A stretch of 64,000 nt of DNA from an uncultured Tenacibaculum sp. Lineage in GTDB: Bacteria; Bacteroidota; Bacteroidia; Flavobacteriales; Flavobacteriaceae. The notes under the pieces are model-generated. The model did not search any database. It was given only the letters and a program-made list of their open reading frames with translations, and was not told the origin of the DNA. The stretch lies in contig NZ_CANNGG010000002.1 of assembly GCF_947504135.1 (NCBI RefSeq), positions 124,001 to 188,000 of the forward strand, in the 5' to 3' direction. A program made the translations under genes and the position numbers. Below, in pieces: positions 1 through 8,969 of the stretch; position 1 is the stretch's first letter, and the number at the start of each line of letters is the position of its first letter.

Positions 1-2794
1 CAGTATAACTTGTTTTATGTTTAGCAACCTCTTCAGGAGTCCCAAAGGTTAATACTTTACCACCTTTTTTACCACCTTCCATACCAATGTCAATAATGTA
101 ATCGGCGAGTTTGATAACATCTAAGTTGTGCTCAATAATTAAAACGGTGTTTCCTTTATCTGCTAATTTGTTTAATACTTCCATTAATACACGGATATCT
201 TCAAAATGAAGCCCAGTTGTTGGTTCATCCAGTATATAAAAGGTATTTCCTGTATCTCTTTTTGATAATTCAGAAGCTAATTTAATGCGTTGGGCTTCAC
301 CTCCAGAAAGAGTAGTGGATTGCTGTCCGAGTGTAATGTATCCTAAACCAACATCTTTAATTGTTTTTAACTTTCTATAGATTTTAGGAATGTGTTCAAA
401 AAATGCTGTAGCTTCGTTAATTGTCATTTCTAAAATATCAGAAATTGACTTTCCTTTATAACGAATTTCTAAAGTTTCTCGGTTAAAACGTTTTCCTTGG
501 CAAGTTTCACACTCTACGTGAACATCTGGTAAGAAATTCATTTCTATTACACGAACACCACCACCCTGGCAGGTTTCACAACGTCCACCTTTTACATTAA
601 AACTAAAACGACCGGGTTTATACCCTCTAATAGAGGCTTCTGGAGTTTTTGCAAATAAACTACGTATTTCGCTAAACACCCCTGTATAAGTAGCAGGGTT
701 TGAACGTGGAGTTCTACCAATAGGAGACTGGTCAATATCAATAACTTTATCAATGTGTTCTAAGCCTTCAATTTTTTTGTAAGGCATTGGTTTTTTTACT
801 GCTCGGTAAATGTGCGCGTTTAAAATAGGGTATAGAGTCTCATTAATTAAGGTAGATTTTCCACTACCAGAAACACCTGTGACACAAATCATTTTTCCTA
901 AAGGAAATTCAACGGAAACATTTTTTAAGTTGTTTCCAGAAGCGCCTTTTAACGAGATTGTTTTCCCGTTTCCTTCACGACGTTTTTTAGGAACCTCAAT
1001 TTCTTTTCTTCTCGATAAATAGTCAGCAGTAAGGGTATCGTGACTTTTTAAATCGTCAAAGTTGCCTTCGCTAACAATTTCTCCTCCATGTCTACCTGCA
1101 CCAGGACCAATATCCAAAACAAAATCAGCATTCTTAATCATATCTTCATCATGTTCAACCACTAAAACAGAGTTTCCAACATCACGAAGTTTAATTAAAG
1201 AGTCAATTAATTTTTGATTATCACGTTGATGTAAACCAATACTAGGCTCGTCTAAAATATATAAAACACCAACTAGTTGTGAACCTATTTGTGTAGCCAA
1301 TCGAATACGTTGGGCTTCTCCACCAGAAAGAGATTTTGAAGTTCTGTCTAATGTTAAATAATCTAACCCAACATCCAATAAAAATTGAATTCGAGTACGT
1401 ATTTCTTTTAAAATTTCAGCAGCAATAGTTAGTTGTTTTTTCGATAACTTGTTGTCAACTTTTTGAAACCAACTGGCTAATTCTAGCACATCCATTTGTG
1501 CTAAGTCACTAATGTTTTTGTCGGTAATTTTAAAATGAAGTGCTTCTTTTTTTAAGCGCTTTCCATCACAAATAGAGCAAGTAACTTCATCCATAAAACC
1601 TTTTGCCCAACGCTTGATGGAAGTGCTTTCTGAGTTTTTGTACTGATTTTCAATAAAGGCAATGATACCTTCGAAGTCAATCTCATAATTTCTGGTAACT
1701 CCCGCAGTTTTTGATTGAATTTCAAATTTTTCTTTTCCTCCATGAAGAATAATCTCCATAGCTTCTTTAGGAATACTTTTTATAGGGTCGGTTAGTTTAA
1801 AGTTATAACGCTCAGCAATAGTTTGAAGTTGTTTAAAAATCCAACTGTTTTTTTGTTCACCCAAAGGTGCAATTCCTCCATTTTTTATAGAAATGTCATT
1901 GTCTGGAATTACTTTTTGATGGTTTATCTCGTTGGTAATCCCTAGTCCGTTACAGTGTGAACAAGCTCCTTTTGGTGAGTTGAACGAAAAAGTGTTAGGT
2001 TCAGGGTTAGGGTAAGCGATTCCCGTAGTAGGACACATGAGTTCACGACTAAAATAACGAGGCTTTTCATCATCAACATCAATTACCATTAAAATATTAT
2101 CACCCGTGTACAAGGCAGTTTTAATAGTCTCTTCTAGACGTTTTTCAGCAGCATCATTCACGGCTAATCGATCGATAACGACTTCTATATCGTGCGTTTT
2201 GTAACGATCGAGTTTCATGCCCTTTTCAATTTCTCTAATTTCTCCATCCACACGAACACGAACAAAACCTTGTTTAGAAATTTGTTCGAATAATTCACGA
2301 TAATGCCCTTTTCTCGATTTAATTAATGGTGCAAGAATGGCAATACGTTTGCCGTCAAAATCTTTTAAAATCAATTCTTTGATCTGCTCGTCAGAATAGC
2401 TTACCATTTTTTCACCTGTATTATAGGAGTAAGCATCTGCTGCGCGGGCAAACAGTAAACGAAGGAAATCGTAAATTTCAGTAATCGTTCCTACAGTAGA
2501 ACGAGGACTTTTATTGGTTGTTTTTTGTTCAATAGAAATTACAGGAGAAAGTCCGTCTATTTTATCAACATCTGGTCTTTCTAAACCGCCCAAAAACTGA
2601 CGTGCATAGGCAGAAAATGTTTCGATATATCGACGTTGTCCTTCAGCATAAATGGTGTCGAAAGCTAAAGAAGATTTCCCGCTACCACTTAAGCCAGTAA
2701 TTACAACTAGCTTTTCACGAGGAATTTTAACATCAATATTCTTTAAATTATGAGCTCGAGCTCCGTAAACTTCTATGTATTCTTGTTCTTTCAA
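1..2794 (-). CDS. uvrA: UvrABC excinuclease subunit A (C-terminus cut by window edge)
   Basis: ATPase that recognises DNA lesions and loads UvrB in nucleotide excision repair. The reading frame is open from position 2794 to the window edge, 931 codons, and both ends are in the same frame; family members have about 930-950 residues, so only a few are missing. Seen: first Walker [10 protein letters not shown] near residue 30, a second Walker [10 protein letters not shown] near residue 640, two ABC signatures LSGGEAQRI, and paired cysteines of the zinc modules (CSHCNG; CETCQG twice). The start is probably TTG at 2792-2794 (product begins [15 protein letters not shown] after the initiator); no in-frame ATG exists upstream before a stop. 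A good promoter lies just upstream. The gene stands alone, divergent from the PspC/channel pair. Confidence 0.96.
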   Translation of the reverse strand, partial: MKEQEYIEVYGARAHNLKNIDVKIPREKLVVITGLSGSGKSSLAFDTIYAEGQRRYIETFSAYARQFLGGLERPDVDKIDGLSPVISIEQKTTNKSPRSTVGTITEIYDFLRLLFARAADAYSYNTGEKMVSYSDEQIKELILKDFDGKRIAILAPLIKSRKGHYRELFEQISKQGFVRVRVDGEIREIEKGMKLDRYKTHDIEVVIDRLAVNDAAEKRLEETIKTALYTGDNILMVIDVDDEKPRYFSRELMCPTTGIAYPNPEPNTFSFNSPKGACSHCNGLGITNEINHQKVIPDNDISIKNGGIAPLGEQKNSWIFKQLQTIAERYNFKLTDPIKSIPKEAMEIILHGGKEKFEIQSKTAGVTRNYEIDFEGIIAFIENQYKNSESTSIKRWAKGFMDEVTCSICDGKRLKKEALHFKITDKNISDLAQMDVLELASWFQKVDNKLSKKQLTIAAEILKEIRTRIQFLLDVGLDYLTLDRTSKSLSGGEAQRIRLATQIGSQLVGVLYILDEPSIGLHQRDNQKLIDSLIKLRDVGNSVLVVEHDEDMIKNADFVLDIGPGAGRHGGEIVSEGNFDDLKSHDTLTADYLSRRKEIEVPKKRREGNGKTISLKGASGNNLKNVSVEFPLGKMICVTGVSGSGKSTLINETLYPILNAHIYRAVKKPMPYKKIEGLEHIDKVIDIDQSPIGRTPRSNPATYTGVFSEIRSLFAKTPEASIRGYKPGRFSFNVKGGRCETCQGGGVRVIEMNFLPDVHVECETCQGKRFNRETLEIRYKGKSISDILEMTINEATAFFEHIPKIYRKLKTIKDVGLGYITLGQQSTTLSGGEAQRIKLASELSKRDTGNTFYILDEPTTGLHFEDIRVLMEVLNKLADKGNTVLIIEHNLDVIKLADYIIDIGMEGGKKGGKVLTFGTPEEVAKHKTSYT

Positions 2795-2832
2795 AGTGAG
2801 GATTTTACCAAAAACAGCAAAGTTACCAAAAC

Positions 2833-2865
2833 CAAATTTATTTTGAAGCAGCGATTATCAACAAA
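2833..2865 (-). promoter_or_regulatory. uvrA promoter
   Basis: On the minus strand the -7 element TAAATTTG (2833-2840) and a -33 TTTG (2862-2865) are separated by 21 bp, matching the Bacteroidota consensus. The expected transcript start leaves a leader of about 30 nt before the TTG start of uvrA. No SOS-type palindrome was recognised here. Confidence 0.6.
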
Positions 2866-2907
2866 TAAACTGAAAAGAGTATATTGCGAATAAAACTTAA
2901 TTAATAA

Positions 2908-3135
2908 ATGAAATTTATCCATTCTGTACGACATTTTTTTGAACGACACGGATTCAATGTGTCTTCACGATTTGCAGACCGTTTAGGTATGCGAGCTACT
3001 AATGTTCGTTTATTTTTTATTTATATATCATTTGTTACTGTAGGTTTGTCATTCGGGTTGTACTTAACCATGGCGTTTTTATTGCGTTTAAAAGATATGA
3101 TTTACACCAAAAGAACTTCCGTTTTTGATTTATGA
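2908..3135 (+). CDS. PspC-domain small membrane protein
   Basis: 75-residue protein resembling the short flavobacterial PspC-domain proteins, which carry one or two membrane helices. Residues about 35-60 are hydrophobic (VRLFFIYISFVTVGLSFGLYL); the N-terminal half has the PspC-like pattern of a basic helix followed by a short conserved turn (RLGMRATNVRL). The gene overlaps the next one by 4 bp (ATGA), so the two are translationally coupled. PspC proteins elsewhere take part in envelope stress responses, but nothing here proves that role. The family call is by resemblance only. Confidence 0.65.
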   Translation: MKFIHSVRHFFERHGFNVSSRFADRLGMRATNVRLFFIYISFVTVGLSFGLYLTMAFLLRLKDMIYTKRTSVFDL

Positions 3136-4136
3136 CAAACACCGTATTTCAATCAAGGTTATATAGAGCAATTATTCTTTCCTCGTCAATAGTGGCGCTT
3201 GGTGTGTTGGGGTATATCCTGCTTTTTGGATATTCGTTTGTCGATGCACTTTACATGACTACTATTACAATAAGTACCATCGGATTCGGAGAAGTGCATC
3301 CGTTCGGAGTAGGAGAAAAACTCTTTACCATAGGTTTAATAATATCGAGTTTATTTGTCATTGGTTATGCAGTTTCATCGTTTTCAGAATATTTAATCAG
3401 TGGGCAATTTTTTCATCAAATAAAAGTAAAAAAAGTGCAAAAAAAAATAGAAGAATTACAAGGACACACTATTGTTTGTGGTTATGGGAGAAATGGAAGA
3501 CAAGCTATTTCGAAATTAAAAAGTTATAAAAAACAAATAGTTGTGGTTGAAAAGTATGAAGGAATCGTTAAACAGTTAGATGAAAAAGGGGTGTTAACAA
3601 TTGAAGGAGATGCTACGCTTGACGAAACTTTATTGAGAGCGGGTATAATGAATGCCGATAATTTAATTACAGCATTACCTTCAGATGCCGATAATTTATT
3701 TGTAGTATTAACAGCAAAACAGTTAAATAAAGATTGTAAAATTATAAGTAGAGCTTCGAAAGAAACATCTTACAATAAGTTAAAAATTGCAGGGGCTGAT
3801 AATGTGATTATGCCCGATAAGTTGGGAGGCTCGCATATGGCATCTTTAGTAGTAACTCCAGATGTAATTGAGTTTGTAGATAGATTAACTATTGAAGGAG
3901 AAACTACAGCAAACTTAGAAGAAGTAGCTATTAATGATTTGCCAGAAAAATACTTAGATAAAACAATTTTAGATTTAGATCTTCGTAAAAAGACCGGATG
4001 TACCGTTATCGGTTACCGTACACCAAGTAAGGAGTATATTATAAATCCTGAAGCAGAAGTAAAGCTAGAAGCGGGGGGGAATCTTATTGTTCTGGGACGT
4101 CCAGAGCAAATAAAAACTTTACGTAGGTTGTTTTAA
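3132..4136 (+). CDS. Two-helix potassium channel with RCK (TrkA) domains
   Basis: 334 residues. Seen: a transmembrane helix at about 12-34, a pore loop with selectivity filter TISTIGFGE near residues 46-54, a second helix at about 65-87, a cytoplasmic Rossmann-type RCK_N/TrkA_N domain starting at TIVCGYGRNGRQ (about 113-124) with an acidic strand end VVVEK, and an RCK_C/TrkA_C domain in the last 85 residues. This is the layout of MthK-like channels, which gate K+ flux in response to a ligand such as Ca2+ or nucleotide. The filter is GFGE rather than GYGD, a variant seen in some prokaryotic channels. It overlaps the PspC-like gene by 4 bp. Confidence 0.88.
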   Translation: MTNTVFQSRLYRAIILSSSIVALGVLGYILLFGYSFVDALYMTTITISTIGFGEVHPFGVGEKLFTIGLIISSLFVIGYAVSSFSEYLISGQFFHQIKVKKVQKKIEELQGHTIVCGYGRNGRQAISKLKSYKKQIVVVEKYEGIVKQLDEKGVLTIEGDATLDETLLRAGIMNADNLITALPSDADNLFVVLTAKQLNKDCKIISRASKETSYNKLKIAGADNVIMPDKLGGSHMASLVVTPDVIEFVDRLTIEGETTANLEEVAINDLPEKYLDKTILDLDLRKKTGCTVIGYRTPSKEYIINPEAEVKLEAGGNLIVLGRPEQIKTLRRLF

Positions 4137-4514
4137 AAAAGAGAAAAACAAGACAGTTTGATTGTAAGGTTACTTTGTCTTTTCTAAGTTCTAACTGATG
4201 ATATTTCTTTAAAATCCTGTCATAATAATTGCGAAAAATAAATTAAAATACTTTCTTTTTTACTTTATAAAAAAGTCTATAAACTTAAGGTTTGTAAATG
4301 GGAGGCGAAGAATAGTGCTTAAAGTACAGTAAAAACTAAGGGGTAAAAAAAACAGAAAAAAATACATCTAAACCCTTACTGAAAACCTAAGTAAGATTTA
4401 CAAAAAATTAAAGAAAAACTAATCTTATATTCATATTTAACGATTAAAACTTGTCGTAAGTTCATTTTTTTATGATATTGCGAGCACTAAATCAAAAAAA
4501 CTAATATATACATT
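4137..4514 (+). other. Intergenic region, 378 bp
   Basis: No reading frame of useful length and no RNA gene recognised. Just after the channel gene, AAGACA (about 4149-4154) can pair with TGTCTT (about 4178-4183), a weak terminator at best. The rest is A/T-rich sequence leading to the symporter. No clear TAnnTTTG element was found close to the 4515 start. Confidence 0.4.
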
Positions 4515-6206
4515 ATGAATAAAAGATTACTTGCATTGCTGTTTTTAATTACGCCGATGTTAACATTTGCACAAGAAAAAGGTTTGGATCAACAAATTGA
4601 TGAAGCGTTTAAGCCTATATCTGATTTTTTTAGCAGTGTAATTTTCTTTCCTGTATTCGGAACTCCTTTTGTATTGATTTTGTTAGTGGCAAGTGCCGCT
4701 TTTTTTACGCTCTATTTTGGGTTTCCAAATATTCGTCACTTTTTTACAGCAATTAATGTTGTAAGAGGGAAATATGAAGATATTGAAAAACATGGTGCGC
4801 AATTATTGTATGGTGAAGATGGTATAGCTCAAGGAGTAGATATGAATGAGGTTGATGATATTGAAGAGCACATAGAGAATATTGAAAGCTTACATAGTGA
4901 CTTAGAAATCGATGGAGATATAAAAGATACCATAAGAGATGAAAGTCATGAAGGAGAAGTGTCGCATTTCCAGGCGTTAGCAACAGCTGTTTCAGGTACA
5001 GTTGGAAATGGTAATATTGCAGGGGTTGCTTTGGCAATTGCTTTAGGAGGTCCAGGAGCTACTTTTTGGATGATTATTTGCGGTTTGTTAGGGATGTCAA
5101 CAAAATTTGTTGAATGTACTTTAGGAGTTCATTACCGAGATGTCGGTAAAGATGGAACTGTTTATGGAGGTCCAATGTACTATTTATCAAAAGGATTAAG
5201 AGAAAAAGGTTTTGCAACTTTAGGTAAAATTGCAGCTGGTGCTTTTGCAGTGTTTTGTATTGGAGGATCTTTTGGTGGTGGTAATGCTGCTCAATCAAAC
5301 CAAGCAACAATTGTAATTAAAGAATTGTTAGGGTTAGAAAGTACAGCAGCCGGAGCTATAATAGGTCTTGTGTTGGCAATTTTAGTAGGAATTATTATTA
5401 TTGGAGGAATTAAAAGAATTGCTTCGGTTACTGAAAAAGTAGTTCCTTTCATGGCGTTGTTATATTTATTAGCTTGTTTGTATATTTTAGGAGTTAATTT
5501 CTCTTTAATTGATGATGCTATTTCTTTAATTATTACTGAAGCATTTAACCCAACAGCAATTGGAGTTGGTGGTGTTATTGGTGTGTTGTTAGTAGGTTTT
5601 AAAAGAGCAGCGTTCTCAAATGAAGCTGGGGCAGGTTCAGCTTCTATTGCACACTCAGCAGTAAAAACAAAATATTCTGCATCTGAAGGTTTAGTGGCAT
5701 TATTAGAGCCGTTTATAGATACTGTATTAATATGTACAATGACAGCGTTGGTTATTATTATCTTTAACTTTGGAGGAGCTTTTGAATACGGAGGAGATGG
5801 TACAGGATCTGTGTTTATTGATGGTGTAGCCTATGAAGGAGCAGGAATTACTTCTAAAGCATTTGCAGCATATATACCTTATTCAAATGTGTTTTTAACT
5901 GTTGCAGTAGTGTTATTTGCAGTATCAACGATGATTTCATGGTCTTACTACGGGTTACAGTCTTGGAAGTTTTTATTTGGTAGAGGTAAAAGAGCTGATT
6001 TAACATATAAATTTTTATTCTTAACTTTCGTGGTAATTGGTGCTGCGGCTAGTATGAAATCTATTTGGGATTTTTCAGACGCAATGATATTTGCAATGGT
6101 GTTTCCTAATATGGTAGGTTTATACTTATTAATGCCAGTAGTTAAAAAACAATTAAAAAGATATCTAGATGCTATTAACCTAAAAAAGGAAGCAATTGAA
6201 GATTAA
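4515..6206 (+). CDS. Sodium:alanine/glycine symporter (AGCS family)
   Basis: 563-residue inner-membrane transporter that imports small neutral amino acids with Na+. Family signatures are visible: GNGNIAGVALAIALGGPGA near residues 165-184, GGPMYYLSKGL and GGGNAAQSNQ, followed by about ten hydrophobic segments. The N-terminus (KRLLALLFLITPMLTFAQ) looks like a cleavable signal or first membrane anchor. Unusual: about 60 highly acidic residues (roughly 85-148) between the first helix and the EGEVSHFQ segment, where most AGCS proteins have a short loop. The HhH gene follows 11 bp downstream. Substrate cannot be told from sequence. Confidence 0.92.
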   Translation: MNKRLLALLFLITPMLTFAQEKGLDQQIDEAFKPISDFFSSVIFFPVFGTPFVLILLVASAAFFTLYFGFPNIRHFFTAINVVRGKYEDIEKHGAQLLYGEDGIAQGVDMNEVDDIEEHIENIESLHSDLEIDGDIKDTIRDESHEGEVSHFQALATAVSGTVGNGNIAGVALAIALGGPGATFWMIICGLLGMSTKFVECTLGVHYRDVGKDGTVYGGPMYYLSKGLREKGFATLGKIAAGAFAVFCIGGSFGGGNAAQSNQATIVIKELLGLESTAAGAIIGLVLAILVGIIIIGGIKRIASVTEKVVPFMALLYLLACLYILGVNFSLIDDAISLIITEAFNPTAIGVGGVIGVLLVGFKRAAFSNEAGAGSASIAHSAVKTKYSASEGLVALLEPFIDTVLICTMTALVIIIFNFGGAFEYGGDGTGSVFIDGVAYEGAGITSKAFAAYIPYSNVFLTVAVVLFAVSTMISWSYYGLQSWKFLFGRGKRADLTYKFLFLTFVVIGAAASMKSIWDFSDAMIFAMVFPNMVGLYLLMPVVKKQLKRYLDAINLKKEAIED

Positions 6207-6217
6207 AAATTAAGAAG

Positions 6218-7117
6218 ATGAAAATACTTAAACCCCATTTCTGGTATAACAAACGACAAAGAAATGGGGTTTTCTTTTTATTACTTGTAATAGTTGTTTT
6301 ACAACTTATATATGTATATGTAGATTTTTCTTCGGAAAAAGTAGAAGACGTAAACAAAAAAGAGTTAGTGGCTTTTCAAAATACTATTGATAGTTTGAAA
6401 AGAATTGAAATGGATAAAAGAAAACCTAAACGATATCCTTTCAATCCAAATTATATAACAGACTTTAAAGGTTATCAGCTAGGGATGTCGGCAGAGGAAA
6501 TTGATAGATTGCACAATTATAGAAAACAAAATAAATGGATTAACTCAGTTAAAGACTTTAAAGAAGTAACAAAGATTTCTGATAGTTTGTTGGCTATAAT
6601 TTCTCCATACTTTAAATTTCCAGACTGGGTAGTGAAAAGAGAAAATCAAAAGAAGAATAAAACTGCTGAAACGAGTTCTTTCGAAAAACCTATATATAGC
6701 AAGATATATAAAACTTCCACCAACGATATTAATAAAGCTACACAACAAGATTTTGAAACTGTTAGTGGTGTAGGAGAAGTGCTTGCTACGAGAATTATAA
6801 AGTACAGAAATAAGCTACAAGGATATTCGCTTTCGTCTCAATTGTATGAGGTTTGGGGGTTGAATAAAGAAACTGCTAACGAGGTATTAAAAATATTTAA
6901 GATTATAGATAAACCAATTATAGAAAAAGTAAATGTAAACACTGCTACTTTTAAAGAAGTACTGAAAAATCCATATATAGATTATGAACTATGTAAAAAG
7001 ATTTTTGAGTATAGAGATGAGGTGGCAGAACTTCAAAATATTTCAGAATTAAGAAATATTAAAGATTTTCCACTAGACAAATACGATAGAATAGTTATAT
7101 ATTTGGAAGCACAATAA
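6218..7117 (+). CDS. Helix-hairpin-helix (ComEA-like) protein
   Basis: 299 residues with one N-terminal membrane helix (about 16-36) and, outside the membrane, three successive HhH-like modules: about 75-140, 165-225 (DINKATQQDFETVSGVGEV, the classic ComEA start) and 235-299 (KVNVNTATFKEVL). HhH modules bind DNA backbone without sequence specificity; ComEA proteins act in DNA uptake. In flavobacteria such membrane-anchored triple-HhH proteins are common, and a role in competence is not shown. It lies 11 bp after the symporter and 25 bp before the acyl-CoA dehydrogenase, so they may share a transcript. Confidence 0.82.
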   Translation: MKILKPHFWYNKRQRNGVFFLLLVIVVLQLIYVYVDFSSEKVEDVNKKELVAFQNTIDSLKRIEMDKRKPKRYPFNPNYITDFKGYQLGMSAEEIDRLHNYRKQNKWINSVKDFKEVTKISDSLLAIISPYFKFPDWVVKRENQKKNKTAETSSFEKPIYSKIYKTSTNDINKATQQDFETVSGVGEVLATRIIKYRNKLQGYSLSSQLYEVWGLNKETANEVLKIFKIIDKPIIEKVNVNTATFKEVLKNPYIDYELCKKIFEYRDEVAELQNISELRNIKDFPLDKYDRIVIYLEAQ

Positions 7118-7142
7118 CAAACAACAAACAATTAGAGAACGA

Positions 7143-8309
7143 ATGAACAGTATGTATTTTACTGAAGAGCACGAGTCTTTTCGTCAAAGTTTTAAAGATT
7201 TTTTACAAAAAGAGGTTGTTCCGCATATAAATAAATGGGAAAAAGAAGGAACTGTTGAACGTTTTATCTGGAAAAAATTCGGTGAAATGGGATACTTTGG
7301 TTTAAATCAACCAGAAGAATATGGTGGATTAGGTTTAGACCTTTTTTATACAGTAATCTTTTTAGAAGAATTACAAAAAGTGAATTCAGGAGGTTTCGCA
7401 GCTAATATGTGGGCGCATGCTTATTTAGCCATGACACATGTAAATAAAGAAGGAGACGATCGTATTAAAAGAGAATACTTAACACCAAGTATCGAAGGTG
7501 ATAAAATAGGATGTTTATGTATTACTGAACCTTTTGGTGGAAGTGATGTGGCTGGAATGCGAACTACAGCAGTAAAAAAAGGAGACACCTATGTACTTAA
7601 CGGCTCAAAAACTTTTATTACAAATGGAGTGTATTCTGATTATTTAGTAGTAGCTGCCAAAACAAACCCTGAAGACAAGCATAAAGGCATGAGTATTTTT
7701 ATGGTTGATAGAGATACTCCAGGAATCTCATCAACTAAATTAGATAAATTAGGTTGGAGAGCTTCTGATACTGCTGAAATCGCTTTTGATAATGTGGTAA
7801 TTCCTGCTGAAAACTTAATGGGTGAAGAAGGAAAAGGATTTCCGTATATCATGCAACACTTTGCGTTGGAAAGATTAATTATGGGAATTAACGCGCATGC
7901 ACGTGCAGAATACGCTGTTGATTATGCTGTGCAATACATGAGTGAACGTCAAGCATTCGGTAAAACATTAGATCAATTCCAAGCCTTACGTCATAAAGTT
8001 GCTGAAATGGCAAGTAGAGTAGATATGTGTAAAGAATACAACTATTCTATTGCGAAACGATTAAATGACGGTATTTATGTGGTGAAAGAAGCAAGTATGA
8101 GTAAATTACTGTCAACTAAAATGGCAGATGAGGTAATTTACGATGCATTACAATTGTTAGGAGGTTACGGTTATATGGAAGAATATCCTATGGCACGTTT
8201 ACTTCGAGATAGTCGTTTAGGACCAATCGGTGGGGGAACTTCTGAAATCTTAAAAGAGATTATCGCAAAAATGGTAATAGATAAAAAAGAATACAAGCCA
8301 GCTACCTAG
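7143..8309 (+). CDS. Acyl-CoA dehydrogenase
   Basis: 388-residue flavoprotein that introduces the alpha-beta double bond in an acyl-CoA (fatty acid or branched-chain degradation). Seen: CITEPFGGSDVAGMRT near residue 123 (FAD/substrate contact), RQAFGKTLDQFQALRH near 265, and the C-terminal YGYMEEYPMARLLRD. The usual catalytic Glu of the YEGT motif is replaced by Gly (IGGGTSEI); instead E243 in ALERLIMG aligns with the helix-G base of long-chain and isovaleryl-CoA dehydrogenases. Start at 7143 or at the second ATG, 7152. The last 48 nt of the gene are repeated twice more downstream (see repeat). Confidence 0.93.
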   Translation: MNSMYFTEEHESFRQSFKDFLQKEVVPHINKWEKEGTVERFIWKKFGEMGYFGLNQPEEYGGLGLDLFYTVIFLEELQKVNSGGFAANMWAHAYLAMTHVNKEGDDRIKREYLTPSIEGDKIGCLCITEPFGGSDVAGMRTTAVKKGDTYVLNGSKTFITNGVYSDYLVVAAKTNPEDKHKGMSIFMVDRDTPGISSTKLDKLGWRASDTAEIAFDNVVIPAENLMGEEGKGFPYIMQHFALERLIMGINAHARAEYAVDYAVQYMSERQAFGKTLDQFQALRHKVAEMASRVDMCKEYNYSIAKRLNDGIYVVKEASMSKLLSTKMADEVIYDALQLLGGYGYMEEYPMARLLRDSRLGPIGGGTSEILKEIIAKMVIDKKEYKPAT

Positions 8310-8481
8310 TATTGTTAATTTCCAATTTTGCGAAAATGCGTCCTCGCATCGCAAAAATGGTAATAGATAAAAAAGAATACAAGCCAGCTACCTAGTGTTG
8401 TTAATTTCCAATTTTGCGAAAATGCGTTTTCGCATTGCTAAAATAGTAATAGATAAAAAAGAATATAAACCAGCAACATAA
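8262..8481 (+). repeat. Three-copy repeat of the acyl-CoA dehydrogenase 3' end (86-bp period)
   Basis: The final 48 nt of the gene including the stop (8262-8309) recur at 8348-8395 (identical) and 8434-8481 (eight differences), separated by two 38-nt spacers (three differences from each other). Each copy ends in a stop codon at the same place. All eight differences in copy 3 fall in third codon positions: six are synonymous, one is TAG to TAA and one is Met to Ile. The spacer end plus the next copy's start form a long hairpin (8322-8360): an 11-bp outer stem with one mismatch, a 3-nt bulge and ATGCG/CGCAT. Downstream copies have no start codon and are presumably untranslated. Confidence 0.95.
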
Positions 8482-8505
8482 GTTGGTCGAAAACTACTGA
8501 GTAAG

Positions 8506-8536
8506 AATCTTGTTTTAGATAACAGGATTTTTTTTA
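8506..8536 (+). terminator. Terminator after acyl-CoA dehydrogenase
   Basis: Nine-base stem AATCTTGTT/AACAGGATT (one G-U pair) with a 6-nt loop followed by a run of T. It lies after the third repeat copy, so the repeats are transcribed. Confidence 0.75.
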
Positions 8537-8556
8537 TAAAAGAAGTTTAAAAATGG

Positions 8557-8586
8557 TTGGTTTTCAATCAATACTTTGTATCTTTG
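8557..8586 (+). promoter_or_regulatory. rpsU promoter
   Basis: -7 element TATCTTTG at 8579-8586 with TTGG at 8557-8560 as the -33 region (18 bp between). It implies a leader of roughly 90 nt before the rpsU start. Confidence 0.6.
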
Positions 8587-8669
8587 CCGTCCAATAAATT
8601 AAAAACAACATAATCTTCTGATATACTGTGTTTTATCAAAAGGTTTTAAAAATATAGAAAACTACAATG

Positions 8670-8679
8670 AAAGGGGGTG
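8670..8679 (+). promoter_or_regulatory. Strong Shine-Dalgarno of rpsU
   Basis: AAAGGGGGTG ends 7 nt before the rpsU ATG and can pair over nine bases with the 16S rRNA 3' end (one G-U). Other genes in this window lack such a sequence. In flavobacteria bS21 is known to help hide the anti-Shine-Dalgarno on the 30S subunit, so this site is well placed for autogenous control. Confidence 0.8.
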
Positions 8680-8686
8680 CAAAAAT

Positions 8687-8884
8687 ATGTTAATCATTCC
8701 AGTTAAAGAAGGAGAGAATATCGATAGAGCGTTAAAACGTTATAAGCGTAAATTTGATCGTACAAAAACGATGAAGCAATTACGTAACAGAAAGCAATTT
8801 ACAAAGCCATCTGTAGCTAAACGTGCTCAAATGATTAAAGCATCTTACGTTCAGAGATTAAGAACTCAAGAAGAAGTAGGATAG
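8687..8884 (+). CDS. rpsU: 30S ribosomal protein bS21
   Basis: 65 residues, strongly basic, with the family start MLIIPVKEGENIDRALKRYK. bS21 sits on the 30S platform near the 16S 3' end; in Bacteroidota it takes part in covering the anti-Shine-Dalgarno. Promoter, leader with strong Shine-Dalgarno, and a terminator flank it, so it is a single-gene unit. The start is fixed by the family N-terminus and by that ribosome binding site. Confidence 0.97.
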   Translation: MLIIPVKEGENIDRALKRYKRKFDRTKTMKQLRNRKQFTKPSVAKRAQMIKASYVQRLRTQEEVG

Positions 8885-8906
8885 TAATCATCCTTATAAT
8901 GTATAA

Positions 8907-8939
8907 AAACCTGTGTTGATCACAATACAGGTTTTTTTT
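8907..8939 (+). terminator. rpsU terminator
   Basis: Stem AAACCTGT/ACAGGTTT (8907-8914 with 8927-8934) followed by T8. The next gene begins only about 30 bp further on. Confidence 0.88.
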
Positions 8940-8969
8940 GTACCTTCATTTTAATAAAAAGAAAGATAT

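Noticed and set aside
8348-8481. Repeat copies 2 and 3 as small genes
   Set aside because: They lack a start codon and the 86-bp period breaks the reading frame between copies.
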